A DNA stretch of 64,000 nt from contig ML679966.1 in the NCBI GenBank assembly GCA_007922225.1, positions 51,485,583 to 51,549,582 on the forward strand, written 5' to 3'. How positions within the stretch are numbered: the stretch's first letter is position 1; every line of letters starts with the position of its first letter. A program made the translations under genes and the position numbers. Shown here one piece after another: positions 11,790-24,779 of the stretch. This DNA is from Emydura subglobosa (lineage: Eukaryota; Chordata; Testudines; Chelidae). A model generated the notes under the pieces. The model was not told the origin of the DNA and made no database searches. It was given only the letters and a program-made list of their open reading frames with translations.

Positions 11790-14700
11790 CCATGCGTGAG
11801 AGAGACAGAATTAGAAGCAAATGCCAATGAAGTCAGTATATAGGAAGTTTTTAATTGAAGATGTATCAAAGTTTGTTTGTTTATTATTTTGCGGGTAAAA
11901 ACTGTTTTCTAACATAAAAAAAGACAGAACCACACTTGGGGCTGTCTAATCTAGCCTAAGACACTGGTATAGGTGAAATGGTGAGAAATGAAATTTCCCA
12001 CTTAGATTTAAATGGAAACAAGTCTACATTTTAATGTCATTACTGTTTAGAGTCTTTGCGTCTCTCATGGAGATGAAGAAGCAAAGTTATAGAAGCTTTT
12101 TATGGACCTGTAGCACCATTTGAAATAATTAAATTTTCATAGCTGAACAAGTTAAGAAGGAAAAGTGTATTGGATTTACTGGATGATTCATGGAGAAAAT
12201 ATCTTTCCCCTACAGAAGAATTCAATAGAAGTACTGTGAATACATTATTTCAAGTTTTTTTTTAGCAGACATGTTTCTTTGGGAGGTTTGTCATTTTGCC
12301 TCTGCAGTACTGTGACAATTCTGGTAAAGGATATGATCCAAGGACCACAAAATTTGAGACTATTTTTGTTTAAGTATTATGGCCATTTTCAATGAGAGTT
12401 ACAGAACTTCAAAAGTAAGTAATGCATATTAAACACAGAATAGACAACGGGTTTCTATGCAGAGGTATGGTATTGAAGAAGAGCCTCTCAAGTGACCTGT
12501 CCTGTCTTCATAGGGTCACTACCAGAAATAAGGAATTTGAGCAGAATGTGATTTGGTGAATGTGAAAAAACAAAGGGAGATCTTTGGTCTCAAGCCTGTG
12601 GGTAAAGTTCTCAAACCAATTTTCACAAGTGCTAAACACCCAAACTCCTATAAATTTCAAGTGGAATGCAGGTGGCCAGCATCTAAGAAAAATGAGACCT
12701 TCATTTCTTGCACCAAGAATAGAAAAGGTGTGCAAGTTAAAGTGTTGCTGTATCTTATCCAGTTCATTATGTAGTTTGTTATGTAGATGGTATACTTGTA
12801 ATCTATAACAAGATACGGACATGCACTTAGTTTAGAAAGAGATGTGAAGACTACGCTATTTAAGAACTGGGAACTAATTCTATAAACATATTCCACAGTC
12901 ATGGATAAACATTTTACTCTCCATAATAGGTGCAAAAAGACTACATACAATTAGGGATTAAAGTAATAAAATAAATGTTAAAAAGATTGTTATCACATAA
13001 GCAAGAGCTTAAAACAGACAAAAATTCGCCAAAAGGAAGAGCCAAGAGCATATGTTTTTAGGAAAACAAACAAACAAACAAAAAGTAATTCAGATACTGA
13101 AACTGCAGGTCGTTTCCCCTTCCCTAAGATGAAATATCAAGTACTTGGGGAAAAGAAGTAGAGAGAAGTATTGGGATAGGAACAGGTGAGAAGTAACAGA
13201 ACAAGGTTGTTTATTGTATATTAAAGTAGAAGCAATGAATCAGAAACATCAATAGTCAGGGCTAACTGTAACCAGAGAATGTACTTAGGAAAAACACGTT
13301 ACTATAAAACTCCTGAATTTTGACAATGTTATAACAACATTAGCAGTAATTGTTTGCAAGTTGGTAAAGACAATTTTAAAAACTTATTTTTGGGATGGGG
13401 GGGTGAAGAAGAGGGGAGCAGCAACCACATCATATTATTTATAGCCATTAGAGCAGCATTAATATTGGCATGGTCAGGCAGCCCTCTGAAGAGAAGATGC
13501 ATGGTTCTTTATAAGTTCTGTCATACACTTGACCATAGCATGATAATAAAAAACAAAACATACAAACTTTACAGTTAAACAAAATGAAGTGTTTACTTTG
13601 CTCTCTCTCTGTGTGTGCACATATATGTATGTGATTTGTTTTTGATTTTTTTTCAACTCTTTCATTCACCGTTCCATGCTACCTGCTTTGCTCTTGTCCT
13701 TCGTAGGGATTGATTTTGTAATCCTGAGTCAGGCAAATTCCCATTGATTTTTGGCAGGTTTGTCTAAGTCTGAGCTGTGTGATCTGGCAACACATTGGGA
13801 AATTATTGATTTGTCTGGATGTCTAACTGTTATTTCACTTTGTGCTTTCCTCCATGGCACAAGGTAATTTCTATATGTTGTTCCTAATCATTCATGGAAA
13901 CTGATTGAAGGTATACATAGGTTTGGTAGGCTCAGTGTTTTAGCTTCCTTAAACTGGGGTTGCAATAAGACTTAAACCGAATTAAAAGCCAGATGGCTCA
14001 ACACACAAGAGAACCTCTCATCACTGGAGACTAAAGTCTATTTTCTCTTAGGTCAAAAATAAAGCAATTTAGTGTTCTAAACCTGATCCCACACGAACCT
14101 CCACTAAAAGAAGCTTGTGACTGAAGTTTAGGGGTGTCAGAAATAAGGCATACCAGAAGATTTATGTGGGGAAGCTTACACATAGTGTTAACTTACTATT
14201 CCAGAATTCAATCGATACTTTATTCTTGAAAGGAGAGACTAAAGAGAGCTTTACAAGATGTTAGTAAGCAGTAAACAGAAACACAACAAGCATTGAACAG
14301 AGAGATGCAGTTCAGGTTCTAACATATGCACAGGAGCATAACATTAGGTAAAAAGGTGAGGAAAAAACAGCGACTCTACAGTCCCTTTGAACTAATTAAA
14401 CCATCGTTTACCACACCTTGCTTTTCTTCAGAATCAATAAAAACAAATTAGCTGCTGCACAACCTTCCATCTCTTAAAAACTTTAAAAATACGCAACATT
14501 GTTTATCTGCTTCTTCAATAAATATTCTGATGTGGGCAGAACAACACCCACAAGCAAAAATAAAGAGGTAGGGGACACAAATCCAAGTTATTTTCAGTCA
14601 TAAGATTTTCATTTTGGAAATGGAATCTTTTTTTTTGCTTTAGTATAGTTTCAGCATTATAATTTCTGGCAACATGACATAGTTGGATAGTCACAGATCC

Positions 14701-15097
14701 CAACAGAAATTTGGTTTTGAAAAAAAAGGACTAACATCCAGGATTTGAAAAAAATCCAATTGCCTACTTGTTACTGGCAAGAAGAGAAAAGTTTTCCCTA
14801 GTAAATAAAGGGGCCCAAAACTTAATTTCTGCAGATGCTTTGTTTAAAAAAATAAAGTTTCTTGACTTTAAAGTTTACAGATTTTTAAATGTGATTATAA
14901 TGCTGCAGTTATTTAAACTATCTTCCCAAGATGGCACACAGGTTCACTGACACAGTGAAACTGACAAAAATCATGTTAATTTTTTGCTACAACAGGACAA
15001 ACTATGGGAAACTATCTGGCTGCAGCTGGCTGAATTAAGGGATGCTTTGCTTATCAGCTGAAACAATGTAATTGTGGTCTCTACACATGCAACCTAG
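11790..15097. other. Intronic DNA, nothing recognised
   Basis: AT-rich sequence without supported genes or complete repeats. A short (CAAA)n run sits at about 13066-13084. Confidence 0.5.
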
Positions 15098-15259
15098 TGA
15101 CAATATTGATGTAAAAATTCACCTTGCACATTTCACTAGTTTATGTCTCATCCACACCACATACTTATTATCTCTCACTATATGCATCTCAAGTGTGCAG
15201 AGTGGGCCACAGATAAGTTTGAGAAATGTGTAAGGTGAATTTTTATTTCAATATTGTCA
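15098..15259. mobile_element. Hairpin (MITE-like) element
   Basis: Two 36-bp arms, 15099-15134 and 15223-15258, are inverted copies with about three mismatches. The outermost bases are TGACAATATTG and CAATATTGTCA. The 88-bp loop has no coding content. Long inverted ends around a short core suggest a miniature DNA transposon. No convincing target duplication was found, so the superfamily is not assigned. Confidence 0.7.
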
Positions 15260-16440
15260 ATAGCTTGAATGTACAGACTGTAAAGGTTATGAAATGTTTA
15301 CTTAAGTTACCTTGGTTGGAGTGATGGCATATTTAGATCTGACAGAAGCCTGCTGTGGTTCTTAAGAATCTGTTTTGATAAGGTTTATCATCATAAGCAT
15401 AAATAGAACTGTGTAAGAAATTGCAGAGTAATCATGTTTGTGAGAACAAGAAAAGATAAAGGTAATAAAAAGCTAGAAAAGACGAGTTTGAATTAACCCT
15501 ATACCTGTACTGACAGGTGACGACAGTTAACATGAAAATGAGAGACTAAAACGTAAGTATAAAAAACAACAAAAAATTATAAATAAATTTGTGTAACAAA
15601 GGGAGGTTGAAGCAGTGTTGTCTGGTGCTGGATGCAACTGTGATAAGATTATCCGGATGACCTTCCCACTTGTGAGTAACTGGATCACTAGTTGCTGAGC
15701 ATTTTGCCTTAATAAATATTTGTTTGACCTATCTGCTGAGTAAGTGAATCTCATCCAACAAAATTCATTTTACTTTCACACTCCATAATGCTCTATGTCT
15801 TGGAGCAAGTACAGTAGAAAGGATATTAATCACTTGAGTAATAACTAAAAATTCATGATGTTTTTGAGTGAGAATTTCCTACCCTAGAGTTGTTTTTTAA
15901 ATAAAGAACTAAGGAGAAGCAAATCTCTATTACTATAGACCTTAACATTTATTATTTGTAAAAAGAAAGGAGCTCGTCACAAATTTTAGCACTCAATGGT
16001 TTAGTTGTTTATATTTTTAAGAACACAAGCCTTTAAGTAATTCAACTATAAGTCAATTTGGTTCTAGAACTACAAACCTTTAGCAATCTCATTAAGGAAA
16101 ATGGGTATCCTTGGATCTCAAAACTCTTATTGCTTTTTCCTAACTCTGCAAGATCCCTTGGCTCCAGAGTTCACAAATCTACAGGACAGAAAGAGTCAAA
16201 TAAAAAGGTGGAGGAAATAGCCAGGTAGCTCAGGGGCTGCTAATCCCACACTTTCAGGTATGATGCAAGTATTTTCACTATTGGTCATTTTGGGGAAGTC
16301 TTGGAGGCAAGATGAAGGAAAAGATAGACCTCTCACTTCATTTTAATAGTTTTTAGAAATTTTATTTGAGCAGTATAATTTTTTATGCATTGATCTGACA
16401 AGTGTCACATACTTTGCTTGTGGCATGACTTTCTGTAATG
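15260..16440. other. Intronic DNA, nothing recognised
   Basis: AT-rich, no supported feature. Confidence 0.5.
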
Positions 16441-16540
16441 CAAAAAGTACAGTAAGATGCAGGTAAATAGTCCAAATTGTTAGAGAAGACAGTTTTATCC
16501 TCTCACAAATATCCACAGTGGTGAGCTATTTTTAAAAATT
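16441..16540 (+). repeat. Inverted repeat pair, arm 1
   Basis: About 100 bp starting CAAAAAGTACAG that recurs in reverse complement at 18432-18333 with roughly five substitutions. Similarity stops abruptly at both ends. No known family was recognised. Confidence 0.85.
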
Positions 16541-18332
16541 AATATTGCTGGCATTAAGTTACAAACCTAAAAGTGTATTTGGACAAGTTACCATGCAAAC
16601 TAAACTCCTATGATTATCCTCAACTTTTCAAAACCTATCAAGTCATTTTCCCTCAGCTTCAATACTAATTAACTAAGCCTATCACTTGGATCCCCTTTTG
16701 TAGTATTCAGGGCTGTAAACTATACCTCATTAGTGTCCCTGCATTTTTTTTTTTTTTTTTTTTTAAGTTTCTAAACATATGATGAAAAACTTAACTGCTT
16801 TAGACTAAGAAATAAAATACATTGCTTTTCAACCTTTGGACTAATAGATGGATTTCCTAAAGTTGTATTAAAAAAAAAAAGTAACGTTAGTCTGCATTAT
16901 TAATTTTTTCATTATCTACTGAGATTATTCTTCAAATGTCTAGTTTAACTTCAATGCAAGAAAACTGAGGATCAGTTATTGAGCAGCAGGTTACAAAGTG
17001 GCTTAATTTCTTATATCTTTAACAAAGTAACTAAAAAAAAGTTATAATTAAGATTCATTCTCCAACTGCCATGTGATTACACTGAATATATGAGGGTATA
17101 GTGGAATATAATGATTTTAACAGCACAAGTCTGTGATGACTGCGATCAATCAAATGACAAACCGACACATACGTAGGTCCTCCCAAATAATTAGCAAAAA
17201 CCTTTATATTCCCCAACACTATCATGAATTCTGTTTATGTGATATATTTTAGAGAAAATATATTTTAGATTTTTTTAAAAAATACTTGATTTCCCCCAAT
17301 CAGAAAATCCCAATACCTTAGTTACCATGAGTATAACTAACTGTACACTGCTCAGAGGGAAACAATACTATGGTATTTTTTTAAGTACATCATTAAATAC
17401 CTTTTCTACACATAACATCAGGACTTTGAAGGCCAATAACTTAGGACCTGCAGGAAGTGTTGTATGCCCCATTGTGAAGCTGAGAATCATCCCTCATAAA
17501 TGGTACAAAAATTCTGGTTCTCTCTCTGCAGAATAAGAAGATATTGTTTTTTAAAGAACCAATAATTGAGCCCAGCCTCAACCGGCCTTTTCTGAGCCCG
17601 AGACCAACATACTTTTCAGAGGGGAAATTCCAGAGTTAGGAGAAACAAGAACCATTTTGTAGCAGAATGATTAAAAAAGCAGCAGCTGTTTGAACCTGTT
17701 CAGAGGTTTGGAATGTTAGAATAATCCTGGAGAAATAGATTAGTGGGCAGAGAGCAGGTTAAGCAGTCAAAGGTGCATGATAAATGCAATTCATCACAAG
17801 GCTATCACCCACACCCGCATATACCTTGAAGAATTTAATTGTCAGGTCTCATCTGAAGATTTTAAACTACAATTTAAATACAAGTGTAGCAGGACATATT
17901 TCAAGAGTGAAACAGGCTGAAAGCAGCCTCTCCTTTTTCCCTGAAGAAAATCTTAACCCAGTCACCATTTTTCTTGTTATCCTTTCATCAACAGGATTGA
18001 TAGAAAATGCATTATTCATTATATCATCTTCCCAGCAGCTTTTAAAGATTTTTATTATCCCCAGTAGTTTTTTCACACTCAATTTACATATTAAAGCAAA
18101 ATCAGATTTCTAATGTTTTTGGTTCCGTTAATAGAGACCCTACTTGTTTATCTCACACTCAAATATTATTAAGCACCACAAATCCACAAAAGGCAAGATT
18201 CAGTTTTATTTCTCAATTTCCTATTATGCCTTGTGTTACAGTCTGATCTGAAATGTCGCCTTCTTAGCCTCACTGATAAAGGTCATCTGGAATACCAGTA
18301 CAACAGATGAAGACAAGCAGATTTTTAATTTT
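16541..18332. other. Intronic DNA between the inverted arms
   Basis: AT-rich loop of about 1.8 kb, with a T-run at about 16747-16764 and no supported gene. Confidence 0.5.
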
Positions 18333-18432
18333 AATTTTTAAAAATAGCTCACCACTGTGAATATTTGAGAGAGGACAAAACTGTCTTCTCTAACAATTTG
18401 GACTATTTTCCTGCATCTTACTGTACTTTTTG
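18333..18432 (-). repeat. Inverted repeat pair, arm 2
   Basis: Reverse-complement partner of 16441-16540; it contains TAGCTCACCACTGTGAATAT where arm 1 reads ATATCCACAGTGGTGAGCTA on the opposite strand. Confidence 0.85.
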
Positions 18433-18707
18433 TTCTTCCAAAACATTGATTTTTAAATACGAAAAGCCAAAATGTTCATCAGTTCCTTAAAAGAATGTTG
18501 CTTCCATATTGTTTTACAGTGTATTCTTTAACTTCTCATTGTCAGAATTACTTCCTGTCTCACCAAAAAATAAAACCAAAAACCCTCATACAGTGTTTAA
18601 AGCCAAGAAAATTTTAAAAAATCCAACACAATTTTATACAGAATAAATCAGAACAGTTCTTGCTAAAGAATAGCAATTTTCATTAGACAAGAGTTACAAA
18701 GGTCTTT

Positions 18708-18710
<3 letters not shown>

Positions 18711-18763
<53 letters not shown>

Positions 18764-18773
18764 NNNNNNNNNN

Positions 18774-18820
<47 letters not shown>
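18711..18820. repeat. (CA)n microsatellite with assembly gap
   Basis: Pure CA repeat interrupted by ten N at 18764-18773. True length is unknown because the gap lies inside the tract. Confidence 0.97.
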
Positions 18821-18822
<2 letters not shown>

Positions 18823-19043
18823 GAAATTGTGATCAGCTTATATTTTACTTGTATTGAAGAGTTACATTTTGAGCCCTTCTGAATGTAAAGAAAATCTTCC
18901 AAATGTAAGCAGAGTGTAAACTGTCTCTCTTCCAAAATCTTCAGTCAACTCCAGTACTTTTGCTGTGGCTTATGGCTTTTCCAAGCAGCAGTGACAACTG
19001 TTGCTATTCGTGTCCCCATGGGCAGCAGTGAAACTACCAATAG

Positions 19044-19115
19044 AACCCTGCGTGGACACAAAATTTGTATATGCATCCAAAATCTGCAGATATCCATGGA
19101 TTTGCAGGGCTCTAC
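19044..19115. repeat. Short inverted-end repeat, shorter copy
   Basis: Starts AGAACCCTGCGTGGACACAA and ends GGATTTGCAGGGCTCTAC. The ends are inverted relatives, and the interior matches the copy at 20172-20277 (ACAAAATTTGTATATGCATC against ACAAAATCTGTATCCGCATC). Confidence 0.65.
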
Positions 19116-19418
19116 TAACAGCTCCACAGGCCACTGTGTACTAGTGACACAGGACTGTGCCAACCCCCAACTGCCCCCCCACTTCTCCCCAGAGTCTTCC
19201 AGCCCCACTGCCCGCTCTGCCTTCACCATACCTCCTTCCCCGCTCCAGGCTGGTGGCTACATCCTGGGCCCTCGTGTGCAATGCCACCTTCTCAGTGGGG
19301 AGCTCGGACACCCCTGTGCAGTCACAGCGACTCCAACACATACAGACCTGGCCGGGAAAGAGAGCGGTGACAGCTACTCTGCTCACAGCTCTCATCATTG
19401 CTGCCCACTAGTTTAAAG

Positions 19419-19945
19419 CAGTGGTTCTCAACCAGGGGTACATGTACCCCTGGGATACATAGAGGCCTTCCAGGGGTTACTCAATTCATCTAGATCAGTG
19501 TTTCTCAACCTGGGAGTTGCAGTCTCTGGGGGTCACAAGACAGGTTTAGGGGGAAATCGCAAGTGCAGGGCTGGCGTTAGGGGATAGCAAGCAGGGTAAC
19601 TGCCTGGGACTCAATGCCATAGGGGGAACCACAAAGCTAAGTTACATGCTTCAGCTCCAGGTGGCAGGGCTCAAGCTTCAGACAAGGCTCACAAGTGAAA
19701 AACAGACTCCAGTATCACACTGAAATGCAAGTACAATATTTATATTCCAATTAATGTATTTGATAATTATATGATAAAAATAAGAAAGTAAGCAATTTTT
19801 CAGTAATACTGTACTGTGACATTTTTGTATTTTTTGTCTGATTTTGTAGGCAAATAGTTTTTAAGTGAGGTGAAACTTGGGGTTACGCAAGACACATCAG
19901 GCTCCCGAAAGGGGTACAGTAGTCTGGAAAGGTTGAGAACCACTG
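19419..19945. mobile_element. hAT non-autonomous element
   Basis: Perfect 15-bp inverted ends CAGTGGTTCTCAACC and GGTTGAGAACCACTG. They are flanked by GTTTAAAG (19411-19418) and GTTAAAAG (19946-19953), an 8-bp duplication with one change. The end sequence and 8-bp duplication identify the hAT superfamily (Charlie-like). Inside, CAGTGTTTCTCAACCTGGGA at 19496 looks like one end of another, nested hAT element. There is no transposase frame. Confidence 0.9.
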
Positions 19946-20171
19946 GTTAAAAGTAGACACCTCTTTCAAAACGGCACCTGGCTCACTGCACATGCATGCT
20001 CCCTTCAGGGAGTTTTAGTTTACCTCCTCCGTTCGAGCCAGCTGGGGGCTACAACTCCCAGAATGCCCAGCAGGCTACTGCCACATATTGCAGCCCGCTG
20101 CTGCGTGATTCAGAGAACTGAACTGGGGCCTGGGGGCTGGGTGAAAGCTGCTCCATTCAGGTGAGTGTGTG

Positions 20172-20277
20172 CTGCAGAGCCCTGCATCGATACAAAATCT
20201 GTATCCGCATCCAAGCTGTGATCCACAAAAATGATATGCAGATATAAAGAAGATATCCACGGATTTGCAGGGCTCTA
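20172..20277. repeat. Short inverted-end repeat, longer copy
   Basis: Bounded by CAGAGCCCTGCA and TGCAGGGCTCT, about 105 bp, same family as 19044-19115. Looks like a miniature DNA transposon. Confidence 0.65.
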
Positions 20278-20279
20278 AC

Positions 20280-23200
20280 CACCAACCTTGTCATTCGGCT
20301 ACAGTTTGGGAAAGCCAGGTGCAATAGTGGAGGCAGCCACAAGAGCTATTGATTAGGATGGATAACTCCAAAACAGAGACTGTGAGAGAGGTAAATTAAA
20401 TGGAGACAACCCTGACAACCCATGCAGCAACTAGAAGGCTCTGTATTGAGGGGAACAATGATAGTTCTTCGTTCCAGCAGCCAGACAGCGTGTGCACACG
20501 TGGAAGGGAAGAGTCTTCAAATGGTATCAGATTCCTACTAGCTGACCAAGGACCAAAAAGGGACCAGAGATAGCAATCTGGTAGAAATTCCAGCACCCTT
20601 CCCTTAGTCAGCAGTTGGGAGTTTGAGGACGGTGTTGGCTTTCTCACCTAGGCACTGTCCCTAGGCAGCAGCTATTTCACTGAAAAATTCTAGTGGACAT
20701 AAGGCACAAGTCATTTTTATAGAGCTAAGTGAGGTCACCATTATACCTCCTCACCTGGGAAACAACTGGATTTTCTTGGCAAGTGCAAGTCTATGCTATG
20801 AACTTGGACTCCCTGGAGAGGAGTTTCCAGGGAGACATACCAGGCCAGGAAAAATAAGAACTCTTTTCTGGAACAATAACTTTACTTAGAACTCAGCAAA
20901 ATCAGATCTAATATATGCAATTAACATCCAATAGACCTTTCTGCACTTGCTGAATCCCAAGTAGGAAGGAGGCAGCATGGAAAAAACAATTATCCATTCT
21001 ACCTGAAAAGGAAGAACACACCTTCATGCTACCCCCACCAGTCACATCTAGCACAGGATGCTGGAATGTTATTTCTAGTGCTTAGCTAAGGAAAGCTATG
21101 ATATGATAATCCCTGACCTACAAGTTTTTGAATTAATAAGCACTGGCTTAACCTCTGCTTAGAGTTTATTCAAATCTTTATCATGAGTTTAAAATCCTCT
21201 ACTAAATCTACATTAGTCAAAGGATTGGGAGGGTTGTGGAGGGGGGGGAGAGGGGGGGCGGGAGAAGGAGAAGCAGGAAGTGAACAGAAACAAACCCTTG
21301 CAAGGACCTGAAGCTCTTTGATGACCATGCTGGTAATAGCTCACCTGATGACGATGTTGATTTAAAATGGCTTTGTGCCCAGAGGTAATACATTGGGGAA
21401 GTGGCGAGTGAGGAGGGTGTCACTATCCAAAACAGCTGCTAAGAAAATAAATACTTCCCATACCCCGTTATTTTAAAATGTTAGATTATGCAAGATAAAT
21501 AAAAATAGTTCTAAATAAAGGTAAACTTTTACATTAGTCATCTTTAATTCATACTCGGATTATGGGAAACCAACAGAGAGGCAGGAGGAGACCTTTAAAG
21601 TAGTATGTTTAGATTTTTAAACTAATCACTCATGACAGATGCTTGTATTCTATAATTGTTAAAGAAATCTACTGATTAAAAATAAACTTATTAGACCAGA
21701 AGCTTTCCTTAAGATTGGGTGCCTTACTTTTCTATGAAAGCAAAAATCTCCTTTTGTACATACTGTTGGGTGGTGCTATTAATGTAGTGGTAGCGAAGGT
21801 TATACTGGCTCCACTTGGCAGACTTCTATAATGAAGATTTGGAGTCTGACAAAACAGGACAGAGATACTACCATTTTTCATTAGTAAATACTAACTCAAT
21901 TCAAGCAATTGGTGATTCAATATAGTTTTACAGAGTTCTGCAATGGGTCAGTCCCATAATGAGGAGGTTACATGCTGCTGGACCATCTGGCAATGCACAG
22001 GTTCTGAAACAGCATCCTTTCCAGGAGGCCAATGTACAGCAGAAATCACAAAGTTGACATATTTGATCTTCTGTGAGAAAGTATGCTAACGACAGAAGTC
22101 AGAACTCTAGGACCTTTGTATGATTTGCATCTGTGTGAATTCAATTTTCTTCAAAATAAAGTTAAGAGTCGATTTTAAGAGCCATCAGAATCTGGAAAGA
22201 ATTCAAAATTAATCTAAAAAGCACCTGATGCACCATCTGTGATGAGCACCAAATACCACAATGCTCACTGGCCTAGATTTTCACATTTTTTAAAATAATG
22301 AAGTTTCTGATTAACTAATATTTTAAATGTCCCATTGCTTGCTCATTGAAAAGCCACTACTGCACAGAACAGTGATGTTTAATATTTTAAGCTGTCATTT
22401 TTAGAAAGCTTTTAACAAACCTGGTGCAGTGACTGTACTTGATATGAATCCTGAAGTCCTATACATTGTTCCTTTGGTAAGTACTGCACTAGCACAATAC
22501 AGTTTTGCTAGTGCAGTTATTTCACTAGTTAACATCAATGCATCACTTGCTACTGGTGCAGATTCCTTGGATGGTCTAGCACTCTTCCTGCAGCAACAGA
22601 GACTCATGAAACAGAATATCAGGCTAATTAAGACCTTCACATTTTCAAATGCTCAGTTCCTGAATATGCATGTTTCCCTGTTCCATTTTTCAGACAGTGT
22701 GAGTCGCTCTGTACATAATAGAATACCAAAACCTACACAAGAACATACTACTCCAAGTACCAGTTTTATCACACATACATACATAAGGATTGCAAGTGTA
22801 GTTCTGCAGCATCTCTCTATGGATTTAAAAAAGCAGATCCACTTGTACATGCTATAGCAGTTTGAGATAAATTAATGATTTCTCTGTTCCACATTGTAGT
22901 GGGTTTAATATTAGTGTTGGACTGTAAGTGTTTCGCTTTTAAAGGCGAAAAACCATTGAAACTTTGATATTGGGAAATAACAAGTGAATTACAAGGATCT
23001 TGAAAACATCAAGAGATTCTTGGTCAAAGTTAGACTTTTCATCCTTGGCAATGTCCTTTCAGATTAAACAAATCCCTTTACCAAAACAGAATAAGATTTC
23101 TGTCATTTCCGTGCTATTATGCTAAAAACCATTTTGTAGTAATTTATTCTGTAATATGCTAGAGTGTGTGGAATGATAGTGTCATTTTATTTGCCAAATA

Positions 23201-24395
23201 TCTAATAGATTTTTTTAACATTCTTCATAAGTCATCCTGGCAAGAGTTTGAATAGGCATGAAATTTTTTGAAGCTTTTTCAGAGGATATTTAGAGGGAAG
23301 CATAAATTAAAAAAAAAAAAATCACACTTTCATCTAAAAAAAAAAAAAAAAAAAACCTTCTATTGTCAGGAACAACACTAGAAATTACTGAAACTAAGAT
23401 TTGACAAAAAAAATAGCAAAATTTATTTTCCACGTTTGACTGCACTTTGGGTCTAGTAAAGCTCACTGTTTCTCCTCTATAGGCAGTCAGTCTCCAGAGA
23501 GTACATTTAAGAAATACAAAATTAGTGCATACTTCTGAAAATCTGGTTATAAATCTTTCTTCTTACCTCTGCTGAGAATCTCACACAAACAGGTGAAAAA
23601 TGACTTAAGGCCCCAGTTGTAAAACAAGCTCTATGCAGGCCAAACCCTGCACCTTTCAGAGCCCCATAGACATCAATAAGTCTGAACACTCGCATGGAGC
23701 TCATTGCTGATTCAGTGCCCAAGGAACTGACCTGTCTACCGCCCATCCCTTTCAATGGGCAGTGAATCAGGCTTCATACGAGTATACTGTAAAATAGTGA
23801 AAATGAACATAAAAAAAAGCACTGTCAACTGTATAAAGAACCGATTTTGTTCATTAATCTTTCACTGGGAATTGCGGATCCTTAGGGCCTCTGAAAAAAT
23901 CAGGCACAAGGCGACTATGGTTTGACACCCAAAGATTGGGACACAAAATGAGAAGGTTGGCTTTAAATAAAAAAACAAAAACAAAACAAAAAACAAAAAA
24001 ACAAAAACACAAAAACACAAATTGGCAGAGGGACTCATGGGCAGGTACACCACTAGAAAATACTTTTAAATCATTTTTAAACTGATTCAATTTCAGGTTC
24101 ACAGCATCACTTTAAAACAAAATAAAAAAGGTTATGGAGATAACGTGTTTAACAACACACAATACCTGTTTATTACAAAAAAAAAACAAAAAAAACAGAA
24201 AGCGTTTAAGAGTCTTTATCCAAAAAGAGTACTTTAATAGTAACTCAACATTTTTCAAAAGATTTGCACAAAAGGAGGGTTGTTGTGATTTTCACTAATA
24301 CCCCCAAAAAACCAAAACACCCAGTGAAAAACCAAAGCCATAAGCACAGACATTCTGAAAATGTGCCTTTTTATGTAGGAAGAATTGCAAACTTT
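20280..24395. other. Intronic DNA, mostly unrecognised
   Basis: AT-rich stretch with no exon I can support. It holds G-rich and A-rich low-complexity patches at about 21235-21270, 23310-23355 and 23968-24022. An open minus-strand frame at 22640-22401 was examined and not accepted. Confidence 0.5.
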
Positions 24396-24469
24396 GCATT
24401 TTGGATAACATGAGAACACAACAACTGAGCCCCTCCCCCTGGTCTACTATTATATGTTAAGCCTACCAT

Positions 24470-24670
24470 CCTCAGTTGGGACCCCACTGCCACCACCAAG
24501 AGACCCATGAATACCTCCACAGGACCAGGGACAGTGGATACCGGACTCAACCCTGACAAAGAAGTCGTGGACGACGAGGTCAAGTTGGAGGACAATGTGG
24601 AGCAGGGGACCGTGTAATTTGCTGACAGGGGGAGTCAGGACTTCTTCCCAACTCCAGAGGGTTCAAGACT
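24470..24670 (+). pseudogene. Harbinger Myb/SANT-like protein tail, second copy
   Basis: Plus-strand remnant encoding the acidic DKEVVDDEVKLEDNVEQG segment followed by GSQDFFPTPEG, clearly the same protein as the minus-strand remnant at 9660-9415. Only the C-terminal third is left. Confidence 0.6.
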
Positions 24671-24779
24671 ATCCCAGCTCTTCAGCTCTGGCATGAAGGA
24701 TGTAGGAGAGGGGAGCTTGGGTAAGTGATTTTTTTGAGCTGATGCTCCTCAATTACATGAGGTACAGCTGTCCTTTGCA

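Noticed and set aside
22401..22640. Minus-strand frame considered as a GALNT7 exon
   Set aside because: The peptide does not match any part of GALNT7, and no clean acceptor/donor pair surrounds it.
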